Shown: piece by piece, positions 35,107 through 44,128 of the stretch
Position numbering within the stretch: the first letter of the stretch is position 1
Layout of the letters: each line of letters begins with the position of its first letter
Assembly (NCBI GenBank): GCA_017428495.1
Contig: JAFRQS010000011.1
Coordinates: 1 to 64,000, forward strand
Direction of reading: 5' to 3'
Length of the DNA: 64,000 bases
DNA from: Bacilli bacterium
Lineage (GTDB): Bacteria > Bacillota_I > Bacilli_A > RF39 > UBA660
Made by a program: the position numbers and the translations under genes
The notes under the pieces: generated by a model
Told to the model about the DNA's origin: nothing
Database searches by the model: none
Seen by the model: the letters and a program-made list of their open reading frames with translations, nothing else

Positions 35107-35997
35107 ATGTTGTACATTGGTTCTCATGTGAGCTTTAGTAAAGATAAACAATTATTGGGAAGTGCTTTAGAAGCAATTAGTTATGGTTCAAATACATTTA
35201 TGTTTTATACTGGTGCACCACAAAATACTTTAAGAATGCCAATTGATGATAATTTAACAATAAATGCTATTGAATTAATGAAGGAAAATAATATAGATAT
35301 TTCTAAAGTAATAGTACATGCACCATATATTATTAATCTAGCAAATCCAAATAATTTTGATTTTAGTGTTAGTTTTTTAAAACAAGAAATAAAAAGATGT
35401 GAAGAATTAGGAATTAAGTATTTAGTGCTTCATCCTGGTAGCCATGTTGGAAATGGCATTAATGTTGGTTTAAATACTATATGTGAAGCTTTAAATTTAG
35501 CTTTAGATAAAGATACTAACGTAAGTATATGTCTTGAAACAATGGCTGGTAAAGGTTCTGAATTGGGATGTAATTTCGAACAGTTAAAATATATAATTGA
35601 TAATGTTAAATATAATGATAAGATTATGGTATGTTTAGATACATGTCATTTAAATGATTCTGGTTATGATGTATCAAATTTTGATAATATATTAGATGAA
35701 TTTGATAAAATTGTTGGTATAGAAAAAATTGGATGTGTTCATATAAATGATTCTAAAAATCCCATTGGTTCACATAAAGATAGACATGAAAATTTAGGAT
35801 TTGGTACTATTGGATTTAATACATTAATAAGTATTATATATAATAATAGATTAGATAATATTCCAAAAATATTAGAAACGCCATGGATAAAAGATGATAA
35901 AGATACATATCCGCCATATAAATTTGAAATTGAAATGATTAGGAATAAAGAATTTAATAATGATGTAATAAGTGAAATAAAAAGATATTATAGTTAA
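35107..35997 (+). CDS. nfo: Deoxyribonuclease IV (AP endonuclease)
   Basis: Cuts DNA at abasic sites. 296 aa TIM barrel with the trinuclear zinc site residues in HAPYIIN, HPGSHVG, CLETMAGKG, CLDTCHLNDSGYDV and HINDSKNPIGSHKDRHENLGFG. Starts at ATG 35107 (MLYIGSHVS) after GGTGAT. The convergent small gene next to it matches the nfo neighbourhood seen in Bacillus. Confidence 0.96.
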   Translation: MLYIGSHVSFSKDKQLLGSALEAISYGSNTFMFYTGAPQNTLRMPIDDNLTINAIELMKENNIDISKVIVHAPYIINLANPNNFDFSVSFLKQEIKRCEELGIKYLVLHPGSHVGNGINVGLNTICEALNLALDKDTNVSICLETMAGKGSELGCNFEQLKYIIDNVKYNDKIMVCLDTCHLNDSGYDVSNFDNILDEFDKIVGIEKIGCVHINDSKNPIGSHKDRHENLGFGTIGFNTLISIIYNNRLDNIPKILETPWIKDDKDTYPPYKFEIEMIRNKEFNNDVISEIKRYYS

Positions 35998-36245
35998 TTA
36001 TAATATCTTTTTATATTATTATATAGTTCGATAAGTTTATTATATGTTGAATCTTTTAATTTGCTTTTATACTCATTTATTACAGTAATTCCATCTATAT
36101 ATATATCTTTCCAACGTATTTTAATTGTATTATATAGTAATTCCAATTCATTTTTATCTAATTTAATATCATTTTTATTTGCGTATATTTCTATATCACT
36201 TTTTTTTAAATTATTAACATATTTTTTTATTAAATCTAAATACAT
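35994..36245 (-). CDS. Small hypothetical protein (83 aa), DUF2624/YqfT-like
   Basis: Helical, Lys/Asn/Tyr-rich, no membrane segment. The pattern DIEIYANKNDIKLDKNELELLYNTI...DIYIDG resembles the small YqfT/DUF2624 family, whose gene also sits beside nfo (yqfS) in Bacillus; this is by recollection of layout and motif, not alignment. Four bases overlap the nfo end (convergent). AGGTGA precedes the ATG. No function is known. Confidence 0.65.
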   Translation of the reverse strand: MYLDLIKKYVNNLKKSDIEIYANKNDIKLDKNELELLYNTIKIRWKDIYIDGITVINEYKSKLKDSTYNKLIELYNNIKRYYN

Positions 36246-36312
36246 TATTCACCTCTATTTTAATATATGTATAAAGTAAATATAATAAACAAAAATAATA
36301 ATAGGTGATTGT

Positions 36313-38286
36313 ATGAAAAGATTTAATATTATTATAATTTTTTTAATAATATCATTTTTAATCATATTATTTAGATCTTTTTATATTTCGATTATACAAT
36401 ATGATAAATATAAATATTTGTTAGAAAATGTATTTTATACAAGTATGGAAGGTAATAATGCTCCAAGAGGTAAAATATATGATAGGAATCATAAATTGTT
36501 AGTAGATAATATTAATATTAAAAATATTTACTATAAAAAAGAAAGTGGAGTATCAGTTTATGATGAGATTAGATTGGCAAAAGAAATTAGTGGATTTTTA
36601 GAATTAAATTATGAACTTGCCACAGAAAATATGTTAAAGGATTTATGGCTAGTATTAAATAATGGTAATGAAAAAATAAGTGATGAAGAAAGAAAAATGT
36701 TACATATAAGGAAAATTAGTAATGATAAAATTGAGTTGTTAAAAAGAGAAAGAATAACAAAGGATGAATTAAAGGGAATTGATAAGAAAACAGCATATGT
36801 ATATTTTTTAATGCATAATGATTATGCATATAAAGATAAATTGATAAAGAAAAATATAAGTGATGAAGAATGTTTAGTTATAAATTCAATGAAGTATAAA
36901 GGCTTTACTTGTAAATTAAGTTGGGAAAGAACATATCCTTTTGGCAATACATTAAGAGGAGTTTTTGGTAGTGTATCAGAAGAGGATATTGGAATAACAA
37001 GTGATTTAAAAGAATATTATTTAAAAAAGGGTTATAAATTGACGGATAGAGTTGGATTAAGCGGATTGGAGCTTTATTATGATGAATATTTAAGAGGTAA
37101 ACCTGCTAGATACAAAAATTATGGTAATGGTTTTGAACTTATAAGTAAAGAGAAAAGAGGAAGTGATATTGTATTATCAATTGATATTGAACTACAATTA
37201 GAATTGGAAAAAATTATTGAAAATGAAATGATAAAAGCAAAAAAGGAACCTAATACAGAATTTTTTGATAGGGTATTTGTAGTAGTGAGTGATCCAAATA
37301 ATGGAGATATAATATCTATGATTGGTAAATTAATTAGTAATAATAAAACATATGATTATAGTGCATATATACCAATATCTTCAATTACAATGGGTTCAGT
37401 TATAAAAGGAGCATCAATATCAGTAGGTTATAATACTAAGGTAATAGATATAGGGACTATAATTAAAGATGAATGTATAAAATTATTAAATACTAATACA
37501 AAGTGTTCATGGAATAGGAATGGATTTGGATATATAGATGATATTAATGCATTGAGATTATCATCTAATGTATATCAATTTAAAACTGCTATGAAAGTAG
37601 CAAATTATAATTATTGTTATAATTGTCCATTTAGTTATACAAATGAACCTTTTGATATATATAGAGATATGTTTAACTCATATGGACTTGGAGTAAAAAC
37701 AGAAATAGATTTACCATATGAAGGTATAGGAATAGTTGGTAGAAATGATACCCCGGGTTTGTTATTAGATTTTTCTATTGGTCAATATGATACGTATACA
37801 CCATTGCAATTAAGTCAATATATAAATACTATAGCAAATGATGGGAAACGATATAGATTAAATTTATTAAAAAGTGTTCATAAAAGTATTGATGATGGCT
37901 TATCGGATGAATTATTGCTTTATAATAAGAAAAAACTACTTAATAGTGTAAATTTAGATCAAAGATATTTTAAACGTATAAAAGAAGGCTTTAAAGCAGT
38001 TTTAGGGTATAATGGTACTGGATATGGATATATGGATTTAATTTATAATCCTGCTGGTAAAACAGGGACTTCACAAAGCTTTTATGATAGTGATAATGAT
38101 GGTATTATCGATAAAGAAACAATAACTTCCACATTTGCTGGTTTTGCACCATTAGATAATCCACAAATGAGTATTGTAGTAATAACACCAAATATTAGTC
38201 ATATTTATGGTAATTCATATATGAGTATGCTAAATAGGCGAATTAGTAATCAAATTACTAAAAAATACTTTGAATTTTATAAATAA
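36313..38286 (+). CDS. Class B penicillin-binding protein (PBP2/FtsI-type transpeptidase)
   Basis: Cross-links peptidoglycan with a SEDS partner. 657 aa. N-terminal membrane anchor (about 5-25), pedestal domain with [10 protein letters not shown] (about 53-62), and transpeptidase domain with all three catalytic motifs: Ser362-x-x-Lys365 (GSVIKG), SSN at 417-419 and KTG at 583-585. It could serve elongation, division or spore cortex; the sequence does not decide. TATAAT at about 36280 and GGTGAT precede the ATG. Confidence 0.93.
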   Translation: MKRFNIIIIFLIISFLIILFRSFYISIIQYDKYKYLLENVFYTSMEGNNAPRGKIYDRNHKLLVDNINIKNIYYKKESGVSVYDEIRLAKEISGFLELNYELATENMLKDLWLVLNNGNEKISDEERKMLHIRKISNDKIELLKRERITKDELKGIDKKTAYVYFLMHNDYAYKDKLIKKNISDEECLVINSMKYKGFTCKLSWERTYPFGNTLRGVFGSVSEEDIGITSDLKEYYLKKGYKLTDRVGLSGLELYYDEYLRGKPARYKNYGNGFELISKEKRGSDIVLSIDIELQLELEKIIENEMIKAKKEPNTEFFDRVFVVVSDPNNGDIISMIGKLISNNKTYDYSAYIPISSITMGSVIKGASISVGYNTKVIDIGTIIKDECIKLLNTNTKCSWNRNGFGYIDDINALRLSSNVYQFKTAMKVANYNYCYNCPFSYTNEPFDIYRDMFNSYGLGVKTEIDLPYEGIGIVGRNDTPGLLLDFSIGQYDTYTPLQLSQYINTIANDGKRYRLNLLKSVHKSIDDGLSDELLLYNKKKLLNSVNLDQRYFKRIKEGFKAVLGYNGTGYGYMDLIYNPAGKTGTSQSFYDSDNDGIIDKETITSTFAGFAPLDNPQMSIVVITPNISHIYGNSYMSMLNRRISNQITKKYFEFYK

Positions 38287-38297
38287 TTTGCTATAAT
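38270..38297 (+). promoter_or_regulatory. rpmG promoter
   Basis: TTGAAT (38270-38275, inside the PBP gene end), 16-bp spacer, TATAAT (38292-38297). Confidence 0.65.
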
Positions 38298-38324
38298 ATA
38301 AAAGTTGAAAAAGGAGTGTGTTTT

Positions 38325-38489
38325 ATGGCAAAGGCTGGTAATAGAGAAAGAATTACTCTAGTATGTACAGAATGTAATGAAGAAAACTATAGAACAATAA
38401 AAAACAAAAAAAATAATACTGAGAGATTAGAATTAAACAAATATTGTTCTAGATGTAATAAAAGTACAAAACATAAAGAAAAGAAATAA
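38325..38489 (+). CDS. rpmG: 50S ribosomal protein L33 (zinc-binding form)
   Basis: 54 aa, below usual length cut-offs. Reads [22 protein letters not shown] with a CTEC pair and a later CSRC pair that bind zinc, then the basic tail [16 protein letters not shown] precedes the ATG. First gene of rpmG-small ORF-efp. Confidence 0.95.
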   Translation: MAKAGNRERITLVCTECNEENYRTIKNKKNNTERLELNKYCSRCNKSTKHKEKK

Positions 38490-38509
38490 TAAAAGTTAGG
38501 AGTTTTGGT

Positions 38510-38671
38510 ATGGATAAAAATTTACATTTAGGTTATACAATGGAAGATATCATCGATGATATGAAAAGAATGCAAAAGATACCAACTGGTGTTGTACAAC
38601 CTAAGTCAAAAATAAAAGTAAAGACAATTAATAAACAAATTAGACCTATGCTTGTAAGAAAAGCGAGATAA
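38510..38671 (+). CDS. 53-aa protein of unknown function between rpmG and efp
   Basis: Starts [20 protein letters not shown] and ends in a basic stretch ([11 protein letters not shown]). It has an acidic helical front and Lys/Arg-rich back, no membrane segment or cysteines. TTAGGAG lies 7 bp before the ATG, and its stop overlaps the efp ribosome site, so it is built into a translation-gene operon. The basic tail would suit RNA or ribosome binding, which is inference only. Confidence 0.7.
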   Translation: MDKNLHLGYTMEDIIDDMKRMQKIPTGVVQPKSKIKVKTINKQIRPMLVRKAR

Positions 38672-38679
38672 GGAGTATT

Positions 38680-39237
38680 ATGGTAAATGTTAATGATATA
38701 AAAAACGGAATGACAATAGAAGTAGATGGAAACATTTATACTATATTAGAGTTTCAACATGTTAAACCTGGTAAAGGTGCTGCTTTTGTAAAAATGAAAT
38801 TAAAAAATTTAAGAACAGGTGCTATATATGAGCAAACATTTAATTCTAGTACAAAAGTAGGAAAAGCAATGATTGAGAAAAAGACTATGCAATATTTATA
38901 TAACGATGGTGAAAACTATGTATTTATGGATATGAATGATTATAGTCAAATTGAGCTTCCTAAGTCTCAAATTGAGAATGAAATAAAGTATTTAACTGAG
39001 AATTCTGAAGTAAATATAATGTATTATAATTCTGAAATGTTAGGTATAAATTTACCTGAAAAAGTAGAATTAGAAGTAATAAAGACTGAGCCAGGTATTA
39101 AAGGTAATACTGCTACAACAGCTACAAAAGAAGCTGTGTTAAATACAGGATTAGTTGTAAGGGTTCCTTTATTTATAAATGAAGGTGATATTGTAATAGT
39201 ATCTACAAGTGATGGAAAGTATGTTTCTAGAAAGTAA
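38680..39237 (+). CDS. efp: Elongation factor P
   Basis: Relieves ribosome stalling at proline runs. 185 aa with three domains: KOW-like domain I with the loop KPGKGAAFV carrying the usually modified lysine (about residue 32), then two OB domains ([18 protein letters not shown]..., [24 protein letters not shown]-type segment). Starts 8 bp after the small ORF behind AAGGAG. Confidence 0.97.
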   Translation: MVNVNDIKNGMTIEVDGNIYTILEFQHVKPGKGAAFVKMKLKNLRTGAIYEQTFNSSTKVGKAMIEKKTMQYLYNDGENYVFMDMNDYSQIELPKSQIENEIKYLTENSEVNIMYYNSEMLGINLPEKVELEVIKTEPGIKGNTATTATKEAVLNTGLVVRVPLFINEGDIVIVSTSDGKYVSRK

Positions 39238-39250
39238 CATACTTTTTTTA
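39217..39250 (+). terminator. Terminator of rpmG-efp
   Basis: AAGTATGTT/AACATACTT stem with a 10-nt loop and T7, overlapping the end of efp. Confidence 0.85.
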
Positions 39251-39294
39251 TGAATAATTATAATCATAATTAATATTATATTATAGGAGGACCT

Positions 39295-39777
39295 ATGATA
39301 AATAAACAAAAATTATGGTTTTTAACACTTTTTAGTTTGATATTAGTATTGAGTGTATATTACATAACTATGCCTGATAATTTGATGGAATCTGATACTA
39401 AAAGTAGTAGTATACCTGTTGTAAATATCAAAAATCAGGATGAAATAATGGTTTTAAGGGAATTGAGTGATGAGGAGCGTTTAAAAGAAATTGAGGATTT
39501 AAAAATTATATTATCAAATGTTGATAGTACTATTGAGGAAAAAAATAATGCATATGAAAAATTAAAATTAGTAGAAGATTTAAAGAAAACAGAGTTAAAA
39601 TTGGAAGAGAAGATAAAAAAAGATTATAATTTAGATTCTTTTATTACAATAAATAACAATCAAATAAAAGTGGTTGTAAATACAAAAAATCACAACTATG
39701 AGTTGGCTAATAATATTATTAGAAGTATACAAGAAGAGTATAATGATAAGATGTATATATCAGTAAAATTTAAATAA
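39295..39777 (+). CDS. spoIIIAH: SpoIIIAH-like stage III sporulation protein
   Basis: In spore formers SpoIIIAH sits in the mother-cell membrane and binds forespore SpoIIQ, forming a channel with a YscJ/FliF-type ring domain. 160 aa versus about 218 in Bacillus. Starts MINKQKLWFLTLFSLILVLSVYYITMP, a membrane opening very like SpoIIIAH, followed by a Glu/Lys-rich coiled stretch (45-105) and the compact ring-building domain (NNNQIKVVVNTKNHNYELANNII). The other spoIIIA genes (AA-AG) are not next to it. Behind AGGAGG, single-gene spacing. Confidence 0.82.
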   Translation: MINKQKLWFLTLFSLILVLSVYYITMPDNLMESDTKSSSIPVVNIKNQDEIMVLRELSDEERLKEIEDLKIILSNVDSTIEEKNNAYEKLKLVEDLKKTELKLEEKIKKDYNLDSFITINNNQIKVVVNTKNHNYELANNIIRSIQEEYNDKMYISVKFK

Positions 39778-39848
39778 TTGGTACAAATTGACATTTTATA
39801 TTTCTTATTTTTGTAAATAATAATAATGTATGTCGTAGGTGATGAAGT

Positions 39849-40838
39849 ATGAAAAAAATAAAAGAATTAATTATATATATATTATTATTAGTTACTATAT
39901 TACCATCTAATGCTTTTGCATATTCAGATAAACTAATTGTATCTGGTAAAAATATAGGTATAGAAATAAATACTAATGGTGTAATGGTAGTAGGATTATA
40001 TAGTATAAATAATATTTCACCTGCTAAAGAAGCTGATATTAGATTAGGTGATAATATTATTAAAGTTAATGATATAAAAGTTACAAATATAAAAGAAATG
40101 TTAACTGTAATAGATAAATATAAAAATAATAACGTAGTAAAAATTACATATGTAAGAGGAAATAAAGAGTATAATACAAACTTAAAATTAATTAAGGATG
40201 ATAATAATATTTATAAGACAGGGTTATATGTCAAAGATACAATAAGTGGAATAGGTACATTGACATATATAGATCCTGAAAGTGGAATGTATGGTGCACT
40301 TGGTCATGAAATAATTGATAAAAATACATTATCAATAGTAAATATAAGCGGTGGTAAAATATATAAATCTAATGTAATTGGAATAAATAAAAGTAAAAAA
40401 GGTAATGCCGGAGAAAAAAATGCAATATTTTATAAAGATGAGGTATATGGTTCTATAGATAAAAATACTTCAAGTGGTATATTTGGTAAATATTATGTAG
40501 ATAAAGATAGTAGTATATTGTATGATGTTGCAAATATTGATGAGATAAAATTAGGGAAAGCAAAGATATTAACTGTATTAAAAAATAATGAAATAAAAGA
40601 ATATGACATAAAAATAAATAGGTTAAGTAGCAGTAATTTAAGTACAAAAAATATATCATTTTCAATTACAGATAAAGAATTACTTGAGAATGCAGGTGGT
40701 ATAGTTCAAGGAATGAGTGGTTCTCCAATTATACAAGATAATAAAATAATAGGAGCAGTAACTCATGTAGTAATTGAAAATCCAATTAATGGATATGGTA
40801 TTTATATAACTAATATGTTAAATGAAATGGAAAAATAA
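39849..40838 (+). CDS. spoIVB: SpoIVB-type serine peptidase (S55) with PDZ domain
   Basis: In spore formers it is secreted from the forespore and triggers sigma-K activation. 329 aa (Bacillus 426). Signal peptide or membrane segment at 1-24, PDZ domain (about 40-118), then the S55 domain: IGTLTYIDPESGMYGALGHEI (catalytic His), and IVQGMSGSPIIQD (catalytic Ser about 290) followed by GAVTHVVIENPINGYGIYI. All hallmark boxes are intact. No spo0A is adjacent, unlike Bacillus/Clostridium. TTGACA at 39788-39793 is a possible -35 but no good -10 follows. Confidence 0.9.
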   Translation: MKKIKELIIYILLLVTILPSNAFAYSDKLIVSGKNIGIEINTNGVMVVGLYSINNISPAKEADIRLGDNIIKVNDIKVTNIKEMLTVIDKYKNNNVVKITYVRGNKEYNTNLKLIKDDNNIYKTGLYVKDTISGIGTLTYIDPESGMYGALGHEIIDKNTLSIVNISGGKIYKSNVIGINKSKKGNAGEKNAIFYKDEVYGSIDKNTSSGIFGKYYVDKDSSILYDVANIDEIKLGKAKILTVLKNNEIKEYDIKINRLSSSNLSTKNISFSITDKELLENAGGIVQGMSGSPIIQDNKIIGAVTHVVIENPINGYGIYITNMLNEMEK

Positions 40839-40864
40839 AGAAAAGATTACTCTTTTCTTTATTT
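40833..40864. terminator. Bidirectional terminator between spoIVB and the AI-2E-family gene
   Basis: 13-bp perfect stem AAATAAAGAAAAG/CTTTTCTTTATTT with a 6-nt loop; overlaps the ends of both convergent genes. Confidence 0.88.
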
Positions 40865-42103
40865 TAAGTTATTAAATTTTATAGGTTTTTTTGTGGTTTC
40901 ATCAATATATTTTAAATCCACATAATCACTATCATTATATGGTATATCTTTTTTATTTAAATATTTATTTATATACAAGATAACAAAATGATAAATTATT
41001 GCAAATATAGGTACACCAAATATCATTCCAATAAATCCAAACAATTCATCAAATACAATAATAGCAAACAATACCCAGAATCCAGAAATGCCAGTAGTAT
41101 TACCAACTATTTTAGGTTCTAATATATTTCCCTCTACTTGTTGTAATACAATGTTTAATAAAGTAAAATATAATGCTTTTATTGGACTTATCATAAGTAT
41201 CAATATAACACTTGGTATCCAACCAATAATTGGTCCAAAGAATGGAATAATATTTGTAACAGCAATTATAATACTTATTAGTAGAGCATATGGAAGACCT
41301 AAAGCAATCATTCCAATATAATTTGCAGTTCCTATAATTAATGATGTAATTAATTTTCCTTTTACAAATCCATTAAAAATTTTATAACTATATCTTCCTA
41401 TTTCCATTATATTATTGCCATGTTTTATTCCACATATTGTATATATGAATTTTTTTATTCCAGCAATAAATTTAGTTTTATTTGCAAGAATATAGACAGA
41501 GAATACTATGCCTATAATAAAGTCTTTAATGAAAGTATACATATCGCTTAATCCAGTTGTAACACTATCTGAAATCATTTCCATTTTAGGTAATAATGCA
41601 TTAGATAACCATGATAAAATAGATGTCGATGAATCATTAATTGCATCTAAAATTCTTTCTTCTAATATAGGACTAGATTTTAATAAACTTTCAAGCCACA
41701 TTTCAATATTATTCATATTTGTAGGCCATGTTTCAATTATACCTAGAATACTTACAACCATTTTTGGAATAAATACATAGAATATTAAAAATAATATGGC
41801 TAGTAATACTAATATTGAAATTATAATACTAAGAATTTTAGAAATATATTTAGCTTTCTCTTCAGATCTTTTTTTAATTAATAGTTTAGTTAATCTTTTA
41901 TCAAAATAGTTAAAAATTTGAGTTAATAAAAATGCTAATATAATGCCATAAAATAATGGTTTTAATATAATAAAGATTTTACCGATTGATTTAATAATAT
42001 TATTAAATCTTAATATAAAGAAATATAATAAAATACTGGCTGCAATTACAGAAAAAGCTGTGAAAGCCCATTTTAAATATATATTATCAAACTTTTTCCT
42101 CAT
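40859..42103 (-). CDS. AI-2E/PerM-family membrane transporter
   Basis: 414 aa, about eight membrane segments. The conserved C-terminal core reads IIAVTNIIPFFGPIIGWIPS and QQVEGNILEPKIVGNTTGISGFWVL, diagnostic of the family. Members export autoinducer-2 or small ions or metabolites, and YtvI-type members in Bacillus are sporulation-linked; substrate is unknown here. Starts at ATG 42103; its GGAGG ribosome site overlaps the stop of the 31-aa peptide gene upstream. Confidence 0.9.
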   Translation of the reverse strand: MRKKFDNIYLKWAFTAFSVIAASILLYFFILRFNNIIKSIGKIFIILKPLFYGIILAFLLTQIFNYFDKRLTKLLIKKRSEEKAKYISKILSIIISILVLLAILFLIFYVFIPKMVVSILGIIETWPTNMNNIEMWLESLLKSSPILEERILDAINDSSTSILSWLSNALLPKMEMISDSVTTGLSDMYTFIKDFIIGIVFSVYILANKTKFIAGIKKFIYTICGIKHGNNIMEIGRYSYKIFNGFVKGKLITSLIIGTANYIGMIALGLPYALLISIIIAVTNIIPFFGPIIGWIPSVILILMISPIKALYFTLLNIVLQQVEGNILEPKIVGNTTGISGFWVLFAIIVFDELFGFIGMIFGVPIFAIIYHFVILYINKYLNKKDIPYNDSDYVDLKYIDETTKKPIKFNNLK

Positions 42104-42106
42104 ATA

Positions 42107-42202
42107 TTACCTCCATAATAGTGGTGATATTACTGATATAATAACACTACCAACCATTATAATTAGTGCAAACCAAACAAAAATTTTACCTAATTTTTTC
42201 AT
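42107..42202 (-). CDS. 31-aa single-pass membrane peptide (DUF4044-like)
   Basis: Minus-strand gene reading MKKLGKIFVWFALIIMVGSV, then IISVISPLLWR. One membrane helix after a basic start. GAGGTGAAAG precedes the ATG, and its stop codon overlaps the ribosome site of the AI-2E-family gene, so the two are co-translated. The pattern basic head, FVW-LIIMVGS is like the DUF4044 family of tiny Bacillota proteins, whose function is unknown. Confidence 0.68.
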   Translation of the reverse strand: MKKLGKIFVWFALIIMVGSVIISVISPLLWR

Positions 42203-42264
42203 ACTTTCACCTCAAGATAATTATATCATAGCAAAATAATTATAGCAAAATATTATATTAATAA

Positions 42265-42293
42265 TTGTAATATTTTTTATTAAAAATTATATA
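42265..42293 (+). promoter_or_regulatory. Probable spoIIM promoter
   Basis: TTGTAA (42265-42270), 17-bp spacer, TATATA (42288-42293), directly before GAGGTGA. Looks like a housekeeping promoter; in Bacillus spoIIM uses sigma-E. Confidence 0.5.
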
Positions 42294-42310
42294 ATTTTAT
42301 GAGGTGAAAT

Positions 42311-42919
42311 ATGAATAAGATTTTTAATATTATATTTGAAGATTTAAGAAAAGATAAAAGTATATATTACTCATTAATTATTGCTATATTAATATCTGTA
42401 ATATTTGGATTATTATTTATTACTATATTAAAAGCCTCGGATAAAACTTTATTAACAGAAAATATAAATAGTTATTTTGACTCAATTAAAGAAGGAAGAT
42501 ATCATATTAATATATTAAAAACTATATTGAGTAACAATATACTAGCTATACTAATTTTTATATTAGGATTTTCAGTAATAGGTATTCCAATATTAGTATT
42601 TATATTATTTTATAAGGGATTTTTACTTTCTTTTTCTATAACATCATTAATATATAATTTTAAAGTTGATGGAATATTTTTTAGTTTTATATATGTGTTT
42701 CCACATCATGTACTAAACCTAATATGCTATTTTATACTTATATATTATAGTTTTAAATTATGTATAAAAATAATACATGCTCTAACAAAGAAAAAAGAAT
42801 TAAATTTTAAATATATTAAAAAGTATTTCATTATATTTTTAATTATTAATATTACACTTGTAATAACAGCTTTATATGAAACATATATATTACCGTATCT
42901 TATAAAAATGATTTACTAA
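42311..42919 (+). CDS. spoIIM: SpoIIM-family stage II sporulation protein
   Basis: In spore formers SpoIIM works with SpoIID and SpoIIP to drive septal thinning and engulfment. 202 aa (Bacillus 214), five membrane segments. The core IFILGFSVIGIPILVFILFYKGFLLSFSI...PHHVLNLICYF matches the SpoIIM pattern (GxSVIGxPIxxxxxxxKGFxxGF, then P-(N/H)-xxLxxxYxx). Family membership is good but SpoIIM/YdiK-type relatives also occur in non-spore-formers. Followed by mnmA with its own -10. Confidence 0.8.
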   Translation: MNKIFNIIFEDLRKDKSIYYSLIIAILISVIFGLLFITILKASDKTLLTENINSYFDSIKEGRYHINILKTILSNNILAILIFILGFSVIGIPILVFILFYKGFLLSFSITSLIYNFKVDGIFFSFIYVFPHHVLNLICYFILIYYSFKLCIKIIHALTKKKELNFKYIKKYFIIFLIINITLVITALYETYILPYLIKMIY

Positions 42920-42955
42920 TTTTTAAAATAATGTATAATAAAAGTGGTGATATAT

Positions 42956-44059
42956 ATGAAAGTGGTAGTTGGAATTTCAGGTGGTGTAGATTCATCAGTT
43001 GCAGCATATCTTCTTCAAAAAGAAGGATATGAAGTAATTGGATTATTTATGAGAAATTGGGATGCTACTATTAATAATGATATAATGGGAAATCCCACTT
43101 TAAATAATAATATATGCCCACAAGAACAGGATTATAATGATGCATTAGAGGTTTGTAATAAATTAGGTATTCCATTACATAGAGTTGATTTTGTAAAAGA
43201 ATACTGGGATTATGTTTTTAAATATTTTTTAGATGAATTAGAAAAGGGTAGAACCCCTAATCCAGATATTATGTGTAATAAATATATTAAATTTGATTTA
43301 TTTATAAGTGAAGCTAAAAAACTAGGTGCTGATTATATTGCTACTGGTCACTATGCAAGATATGATGGAAAGTATCTTTTAAGAGGAATAGATGATAATA
43401 AAGATCAAACTTATTTTTTATCACAAGTTACTAAAGGACAATTAAAAAATGTATTATTTCCTGTAGGAGATTTAAATAAAGCTGAAGTAAGAAAAATAGC
43501 AAAAGAATTAGATTTATCTACAGCAACTAAAAAAGATTCAACTGGTATATGCTTTATTGGTGAAAGAAATTTCAAACAATTTTTAAAAAATTATCTTCCA
43601 AATCAAAAAGGAGATATTATAAATATCGAAACTAATGAAAAATTAGGTGAACATATTGGCCTTATGTATTATACAATTGGACAGAGAAGGGGACTTGAAG
43701 TTGGAGGTACAAAAGATAAATTATTTGTTGTAGGAAAAGATTTAAAAAAGAATATATTATATGTATCAATTGGTGAAGATAATAAATATTTGATATCTGA
43801 TAGCTGTATAGTTGAACAAATCAATTTTAATTGTGAGTTAAGGCCAACAAAATGTACAGCAAAATTTAGATATAGACAAAAAGATAATGATGTTGAATTA
43901 GAATATTTAGATGATGGAAATATATTAGTAAAATATAATAATGTTAAAGCTGTAACTCCTGGCCAAGCATGTGTATTTTATCTTGAAGATAAATGTATTG
44001 GTGGTGGAATTATTAAAGAAGTAAGAAAAGATAATAAGAAATTATGGTATTTATTGTAA
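42956..44059 (+). CDS. mnmA: tRNA-specific 2-thiouridylase
   Basis: Thiolates U34 of tRNA-Lys, Glu and Gln. 367 aa. PP-loop GISGGVDSSVAAYLL at the start; catalytic cysteines Cys107 (PDIMCNKYIKF) and Cys199 (STGICFIGERNF); ATGHYAR and GQRRGLEVGG motifs; C-terminal beta-barrel. ATG 42956 is chosen because AAGTGGTGA (42942-42950) is its ribosome site; GTG 42944 lies within that site. TATAAT at 42934-42939. Confidence 0.96.
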   Translation: MKVVVGISGGVDSSVAAYLLQKEGYEVIGLFMRNWDATINNDIMGNPTLNNNICPQEQDYNDALEVCNKLGIPLHRVDFVKEYWDYVFKYFLDELEKGRTPNPDIMCNKYIKFDLFISEAKKLGADYIATGHYARYDGKYLLRGIDDNKDQTYFLSQVTKGQLKNVLFPVGDLNKAEVRKIAKELDLSTATKKDSTGICFIGERNFKQFLKNYLPNQKGDIINIETNEKLGEHIGLMYYTIGQRRGLEVGGTKDKLFVVGKDLKKNILYVSIGEDNKYLISDSCIVEQINFNCELRPTKCTAKFRYRQKDNDVELEYLDDGNILVKYNNVKAVTPGQACVFYLEDKCIGGGIIKEVRKDNKKLWYLL

Positions 44060-44099
44060 AGTGTCATTAGTTGACACTTTTTTATGTTTGTGATAAAAT
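44059..44099 (+). promoter_or_regulatory. mnmA terminator overlapping the next gene's promoter
   Basis: AAGTGTCA/TGACACTT hairpin (44059-44079) plus T6. TTGACA (44071-44076) in its right arm, a 17-bp spacer across the T-run, and TAAAAT (44094-44099) form the promoter of the HTH gene. Confidence 0.8.
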
Positions 44100-44128
44100 T
44101 AAATTGTGTTAAATAGGAGGGATTTGAT

